Positions 36,871 to 45,975 are shown, counted from the first letter of the stretch. The stretch is DNA of 64,000 nucleotides from Pseudomonas wenzhouensis (GCF_021029445.1 NZ_CP072610.1:3844001-3908000), one strand, 5' to 3'. Made by a program: numbers and translations. The notes: generated by a model not told the origin, from the sequence alone.

Positions 36871-36960
36871 GAGGCGGCAACGATCTGCCGTGTGCCGGCC
36901 CTGCACAGTACAGGCAGGGCACGGGAGCGCAGGATCGTGAATCGAGCATCCCCATGGGCC

Positions 36961-37440
36961 TCAACGCTTGTTGGCGTTGACTTCGGCGGCGCGCAGCGTG
37001 GGTGCGAGCTTATCGAGGATGCCGTTGACGAACTTGTGCCCGTCGGTAGCACCGAACACCTTGGCCAGCTCGATACCTTCGTTGATCACTACCTTGTAGG
37101 GCACGTCGACGCGGTTCTTCAGCTCGTAGGTGGACAGGCGCAGAATGGCCAGTTCGACCGGGTCGATCTCTTCCAGCGGGCGATCGAGCAGCGGCGCGAA
37201 GGCGCCGTCCAACTCGGTCTTCTGCCGTGGCACGCCATGCAGGATTTCATGGAAGTAGGCGCCATCGACCTTGCTGAAATCGTTGTCGACACGAAACTGC
37301 GCTTCGATCTCGTTCAGCGGCTGCCCGGCAATATGCCAGGAGTACAGCGCCTGCATGGCCAGGGTACGGGCTTCGCGACGGGCGAGGATCTTGCCACTGG
37401 GAGCTTTCTTGGCCGGCTGGCCGTTACCGGAGTTGCTCAC
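36961..37440 (-). CDS. nusB: Transcription antitermination factor NusB
   Basis: 159 residues. It works with NusE on boxA RNA during rRNA transcription. [20 protein letters not shown] and [32 protein letters not shown] are NusB hallmarks. Its ATG overlaps the ribH stop by 4 bases. Confidence 0.96.
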   Translation of the reverse strand: MSNSGNGQPAKKAPSGKILARREARTLAMQALYSWHIAGQPLNEIEAQFRVDNDFSKVDGAYFHEILHGVPRQKTELDGAFAPLLDRPLEEIDPVELAILRLSTYELKNRVDVPYKVVINEGIELAKVFGATDGHKFVNGILDKLAPTLRAAEVNANKR

Positions 37441-37913
37441 TTGGCCTCCAACTGCGCCAGCAGGCTGACCATTTCCAGGGCAGACAGCGCAGCTTCGGCA
37501 CCCTTGTTACCCGCCTTGGTGCCGGAACGTTCGATGGCTTGTTCGATGGAGTCGACGGTCAGCACACCGAAGGCGACCGGCACGCCGTATTCCATGGACA
37601 CCTGGGCCAGGCCCTTGGTGCACTCGCCGGCCACGTATTCGAAGTGCGGGGTGCCGCCACGGATGACCGCACCGAGGGCGATGATCGCCGCGTACTCGCC
37701 ACGCTGAGCGACCTTCTGGGTGACCAGCGGAATCTCGAAGGCACCCGGCGCACGGATGATGGTGATGTCGCTTTCCTGCACGCCATGGCGCACCAGGGCG
37801 TCGATGGCGCCGCTGACCAGGCTCTCGACGACGAAGCTGTTGAAACGGCCTACCACCAGGGCGTATTTGCCCTGCGGGGCGATGAAGGTACCTTCGATGG
37901 TCTTCAGGGTCAT
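37437..37913 (-). CDS. ribH: 6,7-dimethyl-8-ribityllumazine synthase
   Basis: 158 residues, full length. It joins 5-amino-6-ribitylaminouracil with 3,4-dihydroxy-2-butanone 4-phosphate. [23 protein letters not shown] and [17 protein letters not shown] mark the active site, including His in TPHFEYV. The frame extends upstream through repeats; the ATG of [10 protein letters not shown] is the normal start. A gap of about 280 bases full of repeats separates it from ribBA. Confidence 0.96.
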   Translation of the reverse strand: MTLKTIEGTFIAPQGKYALVVGRFNSFVVESLVSGAIDALVRHGVQESDITIIRAPGAFEIPLVTQKVAQRGEYAAIIALGAVIRGGTPHFEYVAGECTKGLAQVSMEYGVPVAFGVLTVDSIEQAIERSGTKAGNKGAEAALSALEMVSLLAQLEAK

Positions 37914-37980
37914 GACGGGTCTCACATGGGTTAAAGAGCCGGAGCGCCTTGCGCTCCGAAAATAAAATTCGTTTGTCGGC

Positions 37981-38166
37981 GTAGCCCGGATGCAATCCGG
38001 GGCCAGTGTGCCGATCTCCCCGGATTGCATCCGGGCTACGTGCTTTAGCTCCCCTCTCCCATTTATGGGAGAGGGGTTGGGGCGGCCCGCGTAGGGAGAG
38101 GGTCGGCGTTGGCCACAACACCCTCTCCCGCCCTTCGGGCACCCTCTCCCATAAATGGGAGAGGGT
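37981..38166. repeat. Family A pair followed by family D repeats
   Basis: 37981..38039 is a GTAGCCCGGATGCAATCCGGG pair in inverted orientation. 38051..38076 is CCCCTCTCCCAT-TT-ATGGGAGAGGGG and 38141..38166 is ACCCTCTCCCAT-AA-ATGGGAGAGGGT; both are perfect hairpins, with more CCCTCTCCC units between. Together they fill the ribBA-ribH gap. A smaller CGGAGCGC/GCGCTCCG hairpin is at 37940..37958. Confidence 0.85.
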
Positions 38167-38193
38167 CATCAGCTTTGGCCCTTCGGGCCGCCT

Positions 38194-39273
38194 TTAATCA
38201 GCCGGCAGGTATTCTACAACCTCGAGGTCGAAGCCGGATATCGCGTTGAACTTCATCGGCGAGCTCATCAGGCGCATCTTGCGCACGCCCAGATCGCGCA
38301 GAATCTGCGAGCCGGCACCTACTGTACTGTAGGTGGCAGGACTGGACGGCTGCTGCCGGCTGATCAGGGCCAGCAACTCCGGCCCGGTCAGCGGATTGCC
38401 CAGCAGCAGCACCACGCCGCTACCGGCCTTGGCCACTTCCGCCATGGCGGCACGCATGCTCCAGCGCCCCGGCTGGTTGACCATGAACAGGTCACGCAAC
38501 GGGTCCATGTTATGCACGCGCACCAGGGTCGGCTCTTCGGCGCAGATGGTGCCCAGGGTCAGCGCCATGTGCGCGGTGTCCTCGACGCCATCACGGTAGG
38601 TCACCAGGTTGAACTGGCCCAACTCGGTGTCCAGCGGCTGTTCGCTGACGCGCTCGACGGTGCGCTCGTGGATCAGGCGGTAGTGGATCAGGTCGGCGAT
38701 GGTGCCGATCTTGAGGTTGTGCTCTGCAGCGAACCTTTCCAGCTCCGGGCGACGCGCCATGGTGCCGTCGTCGTTCATGATCTCGCAGATCACTCCGCTC
38801 GGCTCGAAGCCGGCCATACGCGCCAGATCGCAGGCCGCTTCGGTATGGCCGGCACGCGCCAGCACGCCACCGGGCTGAGCCATCAGCGGGAAGATATGAC
38901 CGGGGCTGACGATATCGTCCGCCACGGCATTGCGCGCCACGGCAGCCTGCACGGTGCGGGCACGGTCGGCGGCGGAGATGCCGGTGGTCACGCCCTCGGC
39001 GGCTTCGATGGACACGGTGAACTTGGTGCCGAAACCGGAGCCGTTGCGCGGCGCCATCAGCGGCAGCTTGAGCAGCTCGCAGCGTTCGCGGGTCATCGGC
39101 ATGCAGATCAGGCCACGGGCGAAGCGGGCCATGAAGTTGATGTGCTCGGCGGTGACGCATTCCGAGGCGATGATGATATCGCCCTCGTTCTCGCGGTCTT
39201 CGTCATCCATGAGGATGACCATCTTGCCGGCGCGGATGTCTTCGATCAGTTCTTCAGCGGTGTTGAGCGCCAT
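38194..39273 (-). CDS. ribBA: 3,4-dihydroxy-2-butanone 4-phosphate synthase fused to a degenerate GTP cyclohydrolase II domain
   Basis: 359 residues. The N-terminal half (about 1-205) is an intact DHBP synthase: DDEDRENEGD near residue 23, RAGHTEAACDL, and ICEIMNDDG. The C-terminal half has the GCH-II fold, but the zinc-binding Cys-x-x..CxC region is replaced by VHNMDPLRDLFMV and MRAAMAEV, with no cysteines. So only the RibB reaction is expected, and the separate ribA gene supplies GCH-II. It lies 12 bases after ribC. Confidence 0.92.
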   Translation of the reverse strand: MALNTAEELIEDIRAGKMVILMDDEDRENEGDIIIASECVTAEHINFMARFARGLICMPMTRERCELLKLPLMAPRNGSGFGTKFTVSIEAAEGVTTGISAADRARTVQAAVARNAVADDIVSPGHIFPLMAQPGGVLARAGHTEAACDLARMAGFEPSGVICEIMNDDGTMARRPELERFAAEHNLKIGTIADLIHYRLIHERTVERVSEQPLDTELGQFNLVTYRDGVEDTAHMALTLGTICAEEPTLVRVHNMDPLRDLFMVNQPGRWSMRAAMAEVAKAGSGVVLLLGNPLTGPELLALISRQQPSSPATYSTVGAGSQILRDLGVRKMRLMSSPMKFNAISGFDLEVVEYLPAD

Positions 39274-39285
39274 CGGGGCGTCTCC

Positions 39286-39948
39286 TCAATTCTTCAGGTA
39301 GCCGTGTTCGGCGAGAAAGCTTTCGGTCAAGCCAGAAGCCTTGGGTTCTGCAGCCTTGTCGCCGAGCAGCAGGCGCTCCAGGTAACGCGCCAGCAGGTCG
39401 ACCTCGAGGTTGACCTTACGCCCGGCCTGGTAGTCGACCATGATGGTCTCGGCCAGGGTATGCGGGACGATGGTCAGCTCGAATTCGGCGCCATTGACCG
39501 CGTTGACGGTCAAGCTGGTACCGTCGACGGTGATCGAACCCTTGTGCGCGATGTACTTGGCCAGCTCGCGTGGGGCGTGCACCGTGAATTGCACGGCACG
39601 GGCGTTTTCGGCACGCGCGACGATCTCGCCGACACCGTCGACGTGACCGCTGACCAGGTGCCCGCCGAGGCGGCTGGTGGGTGTCAGGGCTTTCTCCAGA
39701 TTGACGGCGCTGCCGGGCTTGAGGTCGACGAAGGCGGTACGCGCCAGCGTCTCGCGGCTGACGTCGGCCCAGAAGCCATCGCCGGGCAACTCCACGGCAG
39801 TCAGGCACACGCCGTTGACCGCGATACTGTCGCCAAGCTTGACGTCGCCCAGATCGAGCTTGCCGGTAGCCACATAAACGCGCACATCGCCACCCTTGGG
39901 CGTCATGGCGCGGATACTGCCGATGGCTTCGATTATGCCGGTGAACAT
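39286..39948 (-). CDS. ribC: Riboflavin synthase, alpha chain
   Basis: 220 residues. It dismutates two lumazines to riboflavin. The tandem lumazine-binding repeats start at MFTGIIEAIGSI and at LGGHLVSGHVDGVGEI, and SIAVNGVCLTAVEL with SLTVNAV complete both sites. GGAGGGCGT precedes the ATG. It is the first cistron after the FMN riboswitch; a short leader ORF overlaps its first codons. Confidence 0.95.
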   Translation of the reverse strand: MFTGIIEAIGSIRAMTPKGGDVRVYVATGKLDLGDVKLGDSIAVNGVCLTAVELPGDGFWADVSRETLARTAFVDLKPGSAVNLEKALTPTSRLGGHLVSGHVDGVGEIVARAENARAVQFTVHAPRELAKYIAHKGSITVDGTSLTVNAVNGAEFELTIVPHTLAETIMVDYQAGRKVNLEVDLLARYLERLLLGDKAAEPKASGLTESFLAEHGYLKN

Positions 39949-39989
39949 ACGCCCTCCGGTTTCACGTTGAGGATATTGCTGAACAGCAT
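39933..39989 (-). CDS. Putative 18-residue leader peptide between FMN riboswitch and ribC
   Basis: ATG at 39989, preceded by ACAGGAG at good spacing, encodes MLFSNILNVKPEGVCSPA and then TAA inside ribC codon 5-6. It overlaps the ribC start in another frame. Its Shine-Dalgarno lies in the 3' arm of the hairpin CCTGTTTT..AAAACAGG (39999..40019). I infer a translated leader or coupling device; it could also be chance. Confidence 0.4.
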   Translation of the reverse strand: MLFSNILNVKPEGVCSPA

Positions 39990-40081
39990 GGACGAACTCC
40001 TGTTTTGGTCAAAAACAGGGCAATGCCGATCGATAGGGATTTCACGGACGCGCAAGAAGGCGCCCATGGAGGGAATCCCGC

Positions 40082-40230
40082 TCTCTCTTTATCCGGACTA
40101 TACCGTCGGCCCCGGAATCGCACCGGGTCTGCTTGACCTCGCGCGGCAGGAGCCGTGGCGAGCGCTCGCGGGCTAGGTTCTGCGAACCATTACCGCCGGT
40201 GGGGAATTCCACCCCGCCCTGAGAACGTTA
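40082..40230 (-). promoter_or_regulatory. FMN riboswitch (RFN element)
   Basis: On the minus strand AACGTTCTCAGGGCGGGGTG, then CCCCACCGGCGGTAATGG, AGCCCGCGAGCGCT, GTCAAGCAGACCCGGTGCGA, CCGGGGCCGACGGTATAGTC and GGATAAAGAGAG follow in order, the conserved RFN core. It lies between ribD and ribC, so it controls ribC-ribBA and genes after them, not ribD. A hairpin at 39999..40019 is a likely expression-platform component. Confidence 0.94.
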
Positions 40231-40292
40231 CGGCCAGATCAAATGGCCGCGTGGCGTTTTACCATATTTATCGCCGCGCTGCATGGCCCGCA

Positions 40293-41408
40293 CTATCGGG
40301 CCTTGGGTACCGCCGTGATCTGCCAGTCGTCGCCGACGGCGCGCATGTCGAGAATCTGCAATTCCGGCGCCTCGGCCATGCGGTTGAGCGGCAGTTCGAA
40401 CAGTGGCCGCGCATGGGAGCCCAGCAGCTTGGGCGCGACGAAAATGCGGTATTCGTCGACCAGCCCGGCACGCGCGAAGGCACCGGCCAGGCGCGGCCCG
40501 GCCTCGACCAGGACTTCATTGACACCACGCCCGGCCAACTCCTGCAACAGCTTGCGCAGGTCGACATGACCATTGCTGCCGGGCACGGCGAGCAGTTCAT
40601 GACCATCGGCCAGGTAACGATCACGCGCGGTGGCCGCCGCACAGGTCGCCACCAGCGCCGGGCCAACCTGGAAGAAGGCCTTGCTCAGCGGCACCCGCAG
40701 CCGGCCATCGACCAACACCCGCAGCGGCGGCCGTGAAGCGGCCATGAAGGTAGCTTCGACCCCCAGTCCCAGCTCGTCAGGGCGCACGGTCAAGCGGGCA
40801 TCGTCGGCCAGCACGGTGTCGGCGCCGCTGAGCACCACGCTGGACTGCGCGCGCAAACGCTGCACCTCGGCACGGGCTGCCGGGCCGGTGATCCACTGAC
40901 TTTCGCCACTGGCCATGGCCGTGCGGCCATCCAGGCTCATCGCCGATTTGACCCGTACGAAAGGCAGCCCGCTCTCCATGCGCTTGATGAAACCAACATT
41001 GAGTGCCCGTGCCTCGGCCTCCAGCACGCCGGACAACACTTCGATACCAGCATTGGCCAGGCGCAACAGGCCACGCCCGGCGACCTGCGGATTGGGGTCC
41101 TGCATCGCCGCAACCACCCGGTCGACACCGGCGGCGACCAGCGCATCAGCGCACGGCGGCGTACGCCCATGGTGGCTGCAGGGCTCCAGCGTGACGTAGG
41201 CGGTAGCACCGCGCGCCCGTTCGCCGGCCTGACGCAGGGCATGCACTTCGGCATGCGGTTCGCCAGCGCGGGCATGCCAGCCCTCGCCGACGATCTCGCC
41301 ATCACGCACGATGACGCAGCCGACACGCGGGTTCGGATGGGTGGAGTAAATACCTTTGCGCGCCAGCCGCAGGGCGCGCGCCATGAACAGGTGATCGCGC
41401 TCGCTCAT
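40293..41408 (-). CDS. ribD: Bifunctional pyrimidine deaminase/reductase RibD
   Basis: 371 residues. The N-terminal deaminase has the zinc site HAEVHAL (His52, Glu54) and [11 protein letters not shown] (Cys77, Cys86). The C-terminal reductase begins near [13 protein letters not shown] and includes [10 protein letters not shown]. It performs the two steps after GCH-II. Its ATG overlaps the nrdR stop by 4 bases. Confidence 0.96.
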   Translation of the reverse strand: MSERDHLFMARALRLARKGIYSTHPNPRVGCVIVRDGEIVGEGWHARAGEPHAEVHALRQAGERARGATAYVTLEPCSHHGRTPPCADALVAAGVDRVVAAMQDPNPQVAGRGLLRLANAGIEVLSGVLEAEARALNVGFIKRMESGLPFVRVKSAMSLDGRTAMASGESQWITGPAARAEVQRLRAQSSVVLSGADTVLADDARLTVRPDELGLGVEATFMAASRPPLRVLVDGRLRVPLSKAFFQVGPALVATCAAATARDRYLADGHELLAVPGSNGHVDLRKLLQELAGRGVNEVLVEAGPRLAGAFARAGLVDEYRIFVAPKLLGSHARPLFELPLNRMAEAPELQILDMRAVGDDWQITAVPKAR

Positions 41409-41872
41409 CGGCTTTTCGACGGCTCGCGGGCCAGGCGCTCGATTTCTTCGCGGAACTCGTTGAGATCCTGAAAACGCCGGTAGACCGAGGCGAAACGAAT
41501 GTAGGCCACCTCATCGAGCTTGCTCAATTCGGTCATCACCAGCTCACCGAGCACCAGCGACTTCACCTCGCGCTCGCCGGTAGCTCGCAGTTGCTGCTTG
41601 ATGCGGGCGATTGCTTCTTCCAGGCGCTCGACGCTCACCGGGCGTTTTTCCAGCGCGCGCTGCATGCCGGCGCGCAATTTCTCTTCATCGAAGGGCTGAC
41701 GGCTACCGTCCTGCTTGATCAGGCGCGGCATCACCAGTTCGGCGGTTTCGAAGGTGGTGAAACGCTCACCACAGGCCACGCATTCGCGGCGGCGGCGCAC
41801 CTGATCGCCCTCGGCGACCAGACGGGAATCGATGACCTTGGTGTCGTTGGCGGCGCAGAAGGGACAATGCAT
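41405..41872 (-). CDS. nrdR: Transcriptional repressor NrdR
   Basis: 155-residue ATP-cone repressor of ribonucleotide reductase genes. The zinc ribbon is Cys3, Cys6, Cys31 and Cys34 ([14 protein letters not shown]); the ATP-cone spans about residues 48-138. The frame is open 15 codons earlier, but the zinc ribbon needs the start at MHCPFC. It is the first gene of the nrdR-ribD unit. Confidence 0.95.
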   Translation of the reverse strand: MHCPFCAANDTKVIDSRLVAEGDQVRRRRECVACGERFTTFETAELVMPRLIKQDGSRQPFDEEKLRAGMQRALEKRPVSVERLEEAIARIKQQLRATGEREVKSLVLGELVMTELSKLDEVAYIRFASVYRRFQDLNEFREEIERLAREPSKSR

Positions 41873-42017
41873 GGCAGGCGCTGACTGATTGGCGGCAAAG
41901 GCGCCATGGTAGCGCATAGCACGCCGTTGAAAAATCCAAGGCGCCTTGAGAAGGCCTGCCTACAGGCAGCAAGACAAATTAAGCTATGCCCATGCATCGC
42001 CGAAAAGTAACCCTGCC

Positions 42018-42446
42018 ATGAACCGATACCTGACCATGCTGCCACTGGCACTGAGCGCCCTGCTCGCTGCCTGCGCCAACGAACCCGTAGCGCCTGCCCC
42101 CGGCCCGACGCAGAACGAAGTGCGCCCTGCCCCCATCCAGGGCCCAGCCCTGCGCGGTGAGCTGAGCGGCGTTGCCGCCGGCGCCGATGTCGATCTGGCG
42201 CTGCTGGGCGTGGATATGCGTGGCCGGCCGCGCGCCCTGCTGGGCCAGGTTCATCTGCGTGGCAACGGCGAAGCGCTGCCCTTTCATCTGCCGCTGAACC
42301 TGCAGCCCGTGCCGCAGGATCTGCGCCTGGAGCTGCGCGGCCGCGTCAGCCAGTCCGGACGCCTGGTGCAGCGCCTGCCGGCGCGCAGCATCGCCGAACT
42401 GAGCGATCAGGATCTTGGCGCGCTGCAGCTGGTGCCGGCGCCATGA
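42018..42446 (+). CDS. YbaY-family lipoprotein
   Basis: 142 residues with a lipoprotein signal; the lipobox LLAAC puts the acylated Cys at residue 19. A Pro-rich linker and a beta-rich YbaY domain follow (LRGELSGVAAG; LPLNLQP). Function unknown; envelope location is predicted. It is divergent from nrdR and overlaps the methyltransferase start by 4 bases (ATGA). Confidence 0.82.
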   Translation: MNRYLTMLPLALSALLAACANEPVAPAPGPTQNEVRPAPIQGPALRGELSGVAAGADVDLALLGVDMRGRPRALLGQVHLRGNGEALPFHLPLNLQPVPQDLRLELRGRVSQSGRLVQRLPARSIAELSDQDLGALQLVPAP

Positions 42447-43102
42447 GGCCATCCGAAGCGTTGCAGCAGGCACTCAGCGAACTGCTCGGCGATGCCCGCC
42501 TGGTAGCCGAAAACCTGCCAGGCACCGATATCGCCCTGTGGCTGATCGACGCCAGCAATATGGATCGCGCCTTCAACCCCGAGGAAACCCGGCGCATTCT
42601 CGAAGAGCCGCCCTACTGGTGCTTCTGCTGGGCCAGCGGCCTGGTGCTGGCGCGCTGGCTGGCCGAGCGCCCCGAGTGGGTGCGCGGCAAGCGCGTGCTG
42701 GATTTCGGCGCAGGCTCCGGCGCCGCGGCCATCGCGGCGGCCAAGGCCGGCGCCGCCGAAGTCGTGGCCTGCGACCTCGACCCACTGGCGCTGACCGCCT
42801 GCCGTGCCAATGCCGAGCTCAATGGCGTGACACTGAGCTATTCGCCGGACTTCTTCGCCGAAGCCGACCGCTACGACCTGATCCTGGTAGCCGACGTGCT
42901 CTACGACCGCGCCAACCTGCCGTTGCTCGATCACTTTCTCAGTCGCGGACATCAGGCGCTGGTGGCCGATTCGCGGGTCAAGGATTTTCAGCATCCGCTG
43001 TACCAGCGTCTGGCCCTGCTCGATGGCTGTACCTGGCCGGATCTGGCCGAGCCGGCAGAGTTTCGCGAGGTCAGCCTGTATCATGCACAACGACCGACGT
43101 AG
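42443..43102 (+). CDS. Class I SAM-dependent methyltransferase (protein-lysine type)
   Basis: 219 residues. SAM motif I is VLDFGAGSG at 85-93, with VVACDLDP after it and LILVADVLYD as motif IV. The layout resembles the ETF-beta lysine methyltransferase/PrmA-like group; the actual target cannot be read. Translationally coupled to the lipoprotein gene. Confidence 0.82.
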   Translation: MRPSEALQQALSELLGDARLVAENLPGTDIALWLIDASNMDRAFNPEETRRILEEPPYWCFCWASGLVLARWLAERPEWVRGKRVLDFGAGSGAAAIAAAKAGAAEVVACDLDPLALTACRANAELNGVTLSYSPDFFAEADRYDLILVADVLYDRANLPLLDHFLSRGHQALVADSRVKDFQHPLYQRLALLDGCTWPDLAEPAEFREVSLYHAQRPT

Positions 43103-43159
43103 CCCGGATGCAATCCGGGAAACAAGGTGCCAGCATTCCCCGGATTGCATCCGGGCTAC
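43099..43159. repeat. Palindromic intergenic repeat pair, family A
   Basis: GTAGCCCGGATGCAATCCGGG faces CCCCGGATTGCATCCGGGCTAC. It begins inside the last codons of the methyltransferase gene, so its stop codon lies in the repeat. Confidence 0.85.
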
Positions 43160-43239
43160 AGGCAATAAGCGGCGCCCCCTTGTTTCGCCGGCCACCTGCC
43201 CGCATTAATAGACCATTGCCCTGCTTTTCGAGACCGACC

Positions 43240-44112
43240 ATGAGCGACTCCCCTTACATCTTCGATATCTCCGGCGCCGCCCACTTCGAGCAACTGGTGA
43301 TCGAGAACTCCTTCCACAAGCCGGTGCTGGTGGATTTCTGGGCCGAATGGTGCGCGCCGTGCAAGGCGCTGATGCCGATGCTGGCGAAGATCACCGAGGA
43401 ATACGCCGGTGAATTGCTGCTGGCCAAGGTCAACTGCGATATCGAGCAGGACATCGTCATGCGCTTCGGTATCCGCAGCCTGCCCACCGTGGTGCTGTTC
43501 AAGGACGGTCAGCCGGTCGACGGTTTTGCCGGCGCCCAGCCGGAAGCGGCAATCCGCGAGATGCTCAAGCCGCATGTCGCCGAACCGGCGCCCGCCTCTG
43601 CCGACCCGATGGAAGCAGCCCAGGCGCTGTTCGCCGAAGGACGTTTCAGTGAGACCGAAGCGCTGCTCAAGCAGGTGCTGACCGAGAACAACGAGAACGG
43701 CGCGGCGCTGATTCTCTACGCGCGCTGCCTGGCCGAGCGCGGCGAACTGGGCGAAGCCCAGGTGGTGCTCGATGCGGTCAAGGGTGACGAACACAAGCAG
43801 GCGCTGGCCGGCGCCAGGGCGCAACTGACCTTCCTGCGCCAGGCTGCCGATCTGCCGGAAGTGGCCACGCTGAAAAGCCGCCTGGCACAGAACGCCGAGG
43901 ATGACGAGGCGGTCTACCAGCTGGCCGTGCAGCAACTGGCGCGCCAGCAGTACGAAGCGGCGCTGGACGGCCTGCTCAAGCTGTTCGTGCGTAATCGCAG
44001 CTACAGCGAAGGCCTGCCGCACAAGACTCTGCTGCGAGTGTTCGACCTGCTCGGCGGCGATCACCCGCTGGTCACCAGTTATCGGCGCAAGCTGTATCAG
44101 GCGATCTACTAA
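43240..44112 (+). CDS. ybbN: Thioredoxin-domain co-chaperone YbbN (CnoX)
   Basis: 290 residues. An N-terminal thioredoxin domain with WCAPC (Cys38, Cys41) is followed by TPR-like repeats from about residue 125. E. coli YbbN/CnoX protects proteins under oxidative stress and passes them to chaperones. Here the CxxC is complete, unlike the SQHC of E. coli YbbN. Its frame is open far upstream, but the ATG of MSDSPYIFD follows directly on the intergenic repeat region. Confidence 0.9.
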   Translation: MSDSPYIFDISGAAHFEQLVIENSFHKPVLVDFWAEWCAPCKALMPMLAKITEEYAGELLLAKVNCDIEQDIVMRFGIRSLPTVVLFKDGQPVDGFAGAQPEAAIREMLKPHVAEPAPASADPMEAAQALFAEGRFSETEALLKQVLTENNENGAALILYARCLAERGELGEAQVVLDAVKGDEHKQALAGARAQLTFLRQAADLPEVATLKSRLAQNAEDDEAVYQLAVQQLARQQYEAALDGLLKLFVRNRSYSEGLPHKTLLRVFDLLGGDHPLVTSYRRKLYQAIY

Positions 44113-44170
44113 GAGCAGCGGCAAGCCTCAGGCAAATGCCAGATGCCACGCTCTATCTTGCCGCTTGCGG

Positions 44171-44512
44171 CTACCCCTGCCAGTGATAGATCGGCGCATC
44201 CGCGCCGGTCTCCATGCGGATCTGTGCACAGTGGCGCAGACGCACCAGCAGGCGCTTGCCAGCGGCCTCGCCACCGGCCAGCGCGGTCAACTGCGCCATC
44301 AGTTTCGGCCCTTCCACCTGCCCCGCATCGCGGACCAGTTGCAAGGCGGTCTGCCACAGGGCGTCCCCTGCATCAGCCTTGAGCTCTGGTGCCGGGGTGC
44401 TGGCTGTCGGCGCCAGCGCCACATGCTGCGCCAGTTGCGCCCAATCCTCGGCGTCCAGTTCCAGCGTCAGATCCACCGGCCAGTCGCCAATGCGCCCGCG
44501 TATTCGCACCAT
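44171..44512 (-). CDS. Conserved hypothetical protein
   Basis: 113 residues starting MVRIRGRIGDWPVDLTLELDAEDWAQL. No recognised domain, signal peptide or membrane segment; acidic N-terminal half, basic C-terminal part. GGAGG sits 6 bases before this ATG, which is why the longer frame to 44608 is rejected. It is convergent with ybbN and divergent from the zinc operon. Confidence 0.72.
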   Translation of the reverse strand: MVRIRGRIGDWPVDLTLELDAEDWAQLAQHVALAPTASTPAPELKADAGDALWQTALQLVRDAGQVEGPKLMAQLTALAGGEAAGKRLLVRLRHCAQIRMETGADAPIYHWQG

Positions 44513-44581
44513 GTTCAGCCTCCAGTCAGGAATTCGCATGCTCCCATGGCGGAAGCGGGCTGGCCAGCCCGCCACAAAAGT

Positions 44582-44596
44582 TGTTATAACGTAACA
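44582..44596 (+). promoter_or_regulatory. Zur box upstream of zrgA-like operon
   Basis: TGTTATAACGTAACA is a near-palindrome (outer TTGTTA/TAACAA exact) and matches the gammaproteobacterial Zur consensus TGTTATAnTATAACA except at two positions. It lies 29 bases before the first gene. Zinc-bound Zur should repress the operon. Confidence 0.8.
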
Positions 44597-44625
44597 ATCA
44601 AACCGCACTCATGCTGGAGACCACC

Positions 44626-45192
44626 ATGCGCCACCTGCTGCTCGCCCTGCCCTTCGCCCTGTTGCCCCTGGTCGCCGCCCAGGCTCATGAGCACGACCAT
44701 GATCACGGCCATGCACATTCCCACGACAGCCTGGGCGCCCATGAACACGGTACCGCCAGCCTCAATGCCGCGCTGGACGGTAACCTGCTGGAGCTGCAAT
44801 TCGAAAGCCCGGCGATGAATCTGGTCGGCTTCGAGCATGCCGCCAAGAGCGACGCCGACAAGGCCAAGGTCGCTGCGGTCAAACGCGAACTGGAGCAGCC
44901 CATCACGTTGTTCGCCCTCAACAGCGGTGACTGCAAGGCCACCGAGGTGGAACTGCAAAGCCCGCTGTTCGGCGACGCCGACCACGACCATCATGCTCAC
45001 GAAGGCGAACACAGCGACATCCACGCGCACTATCGCTTCGAATGCGCCAAGGCCAATGAATTGAAACAGTTGGACCTCGCCGAGCTGTTCAAACGCTTCC
45101 CCGCCACCAAGAAGATTCAGGTACAACTGATCGGCCCGAACGGCCAGCAGGGCGTGGAGCTGACGCCGGCGCAGCCACGCCTGAGCTTCTGA
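44626..45192 (+). CDS. His-rich periplasmic zinc-associated protein (DUF2796, ZrgA-like)
   Basis: 188 residues. A signal peptide (ending VAAQA) precedes a His/Asp-rich start (HEHDHDHGHAHSHD) and a second cluster (DADHDHHAHEGEHSD). The length and DUF2796 features agree with ZrgA of Vibrio cholerae and the PA4063 protein of P. aeruginosa (memory), both zinc-limitation induced. An ATG at 44611 is also in frame, but CTGGAG favours this one. Likely zinc capture or delivery to the ABC components encoded next. Confidence 0.86.
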   Translation: MRHLLLALPFALLPLVAAQAHEHDHDHGHAHSHDSLGAHEHGTASLNAALDGNLLELQFESPAMNLVGFEHAAKSDADKAKVAAVKRELEQPITLFALNSGDCKATEVELQSPLFGDADHDHHAHEGEHSDIHAHYRFECAKANELKQLDLAELFKRFPATKKIQVQLIGPNGQQGVELTPAQPRLSF

Positions 45193-45267
45193 ACTGCCAC
45201 GTCTCATTGCCGGGGCGAGCGCCGCTTGCTTCGGCAATAAACGTCTTCTCCCGACACGCAGCAGACC

Positions 45268-45975
45268 ATGACCGAACCCCTGATCGAACTCGCCAATCTC
45301 GGCTTCGCCTGGCCCGGCCAGGCACCGTTGCTGGATATCCCCACCTTCACCCTGGCGCGCGGTGAAACCCTGTTTCTGAAAGGCCCCAGCGGCAGCGGCA
45401 AGACCACCCTGCTCGGCCTGCTTGGCGGCGTACAACGCGCACAGCACGGTCATATCCGCCTGCTCGGCCAGGACTTGGCAGCACTTTCGGCCAGCGCCCG
45501 CGACCGTTTCCGCGTCGATCACACCGGCTACATCTTCCAGCAGTTCAACCTGCTGCCGTTTCTCTCCGTACGCGAGAACGTCGAGCTGCCCTGCCGCTTC
45601 TCGCGCCTGCGTGCCGAACGTGCACGCCAGCGCCACGGCAGCATCGATGCCGCCGCCGCTGCGCTGCTCGATCACCTGGGGCTACGCGCCGAGCTGCTTG
45701 GCCGGCGCGCCGATGAACTATCCATCGGCCAGCAACAGCGGGTCGCCGCCGCCCGCGCGCTGATCGGCCAGCCGGAGCTGGTGATCGCCGACGAACCCAC
45801 TTCCGCACTGGACTTCGACGCCCGCGAGGCCTTCCTGCAATTGCTCTTCGCCGAATGCCGCGCCTCCGGCGCCAGCCTGTTGTTCGTCAGCCACGACCAG
45901 AGCCTGGCTCCCCTGTTCGACCGCAGCCTGTCGCTGAGCGAACTGAACCGCGCCGCCAAGCCCGTCGAGGTCTGA
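45268..45975 (+). CDS. ABC transporter ATP-binding protein (MacB/LolD type)
   Basis: 235 residues. Walker A GPSGSGKTT at 39-47, signature LSIGQQQRV at 151-159, and Walker B LVIADE at 171-176 are complete. It belongs to the group that energizes FtsX-like permeases. It lies one base before the permease gene and is part of the Zur-box operon. Partner of the PA4064-type zinc-responsive system; what is moved is not established from sequence. Confidence 0.9.
   Translation: MTEPLIELANLGFAWPGQAPLLDIPTFTLARGETLFLKGPSGSGKTTLLGLLGGVQRAQHGHIRLLGQDLAALSASARDRFRVDHTGYIFQQFNLLPFLSVRENVELPCRFSRLRAERARQRHGSIDAAAAALLDHLGLRAELLGRRADELSIGQQQRVAAARALIGQPELVIADEPTSALDFDAREAFLQLLFAECRASGASLLFVSHDQSLAPLFDRSLSLSELNRAAKPVEV

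Noticed and set aside
37914..38030. Upstream extension of ribH
   Set aside because: It translates a family A repeat.
38051..38166. CRISPR array in the CCCTCTCCC repeat cluster
   Set aside because: Units are self-complementary and irregularly spaced, with no constant repeat/spacer pattern and no cas genes.
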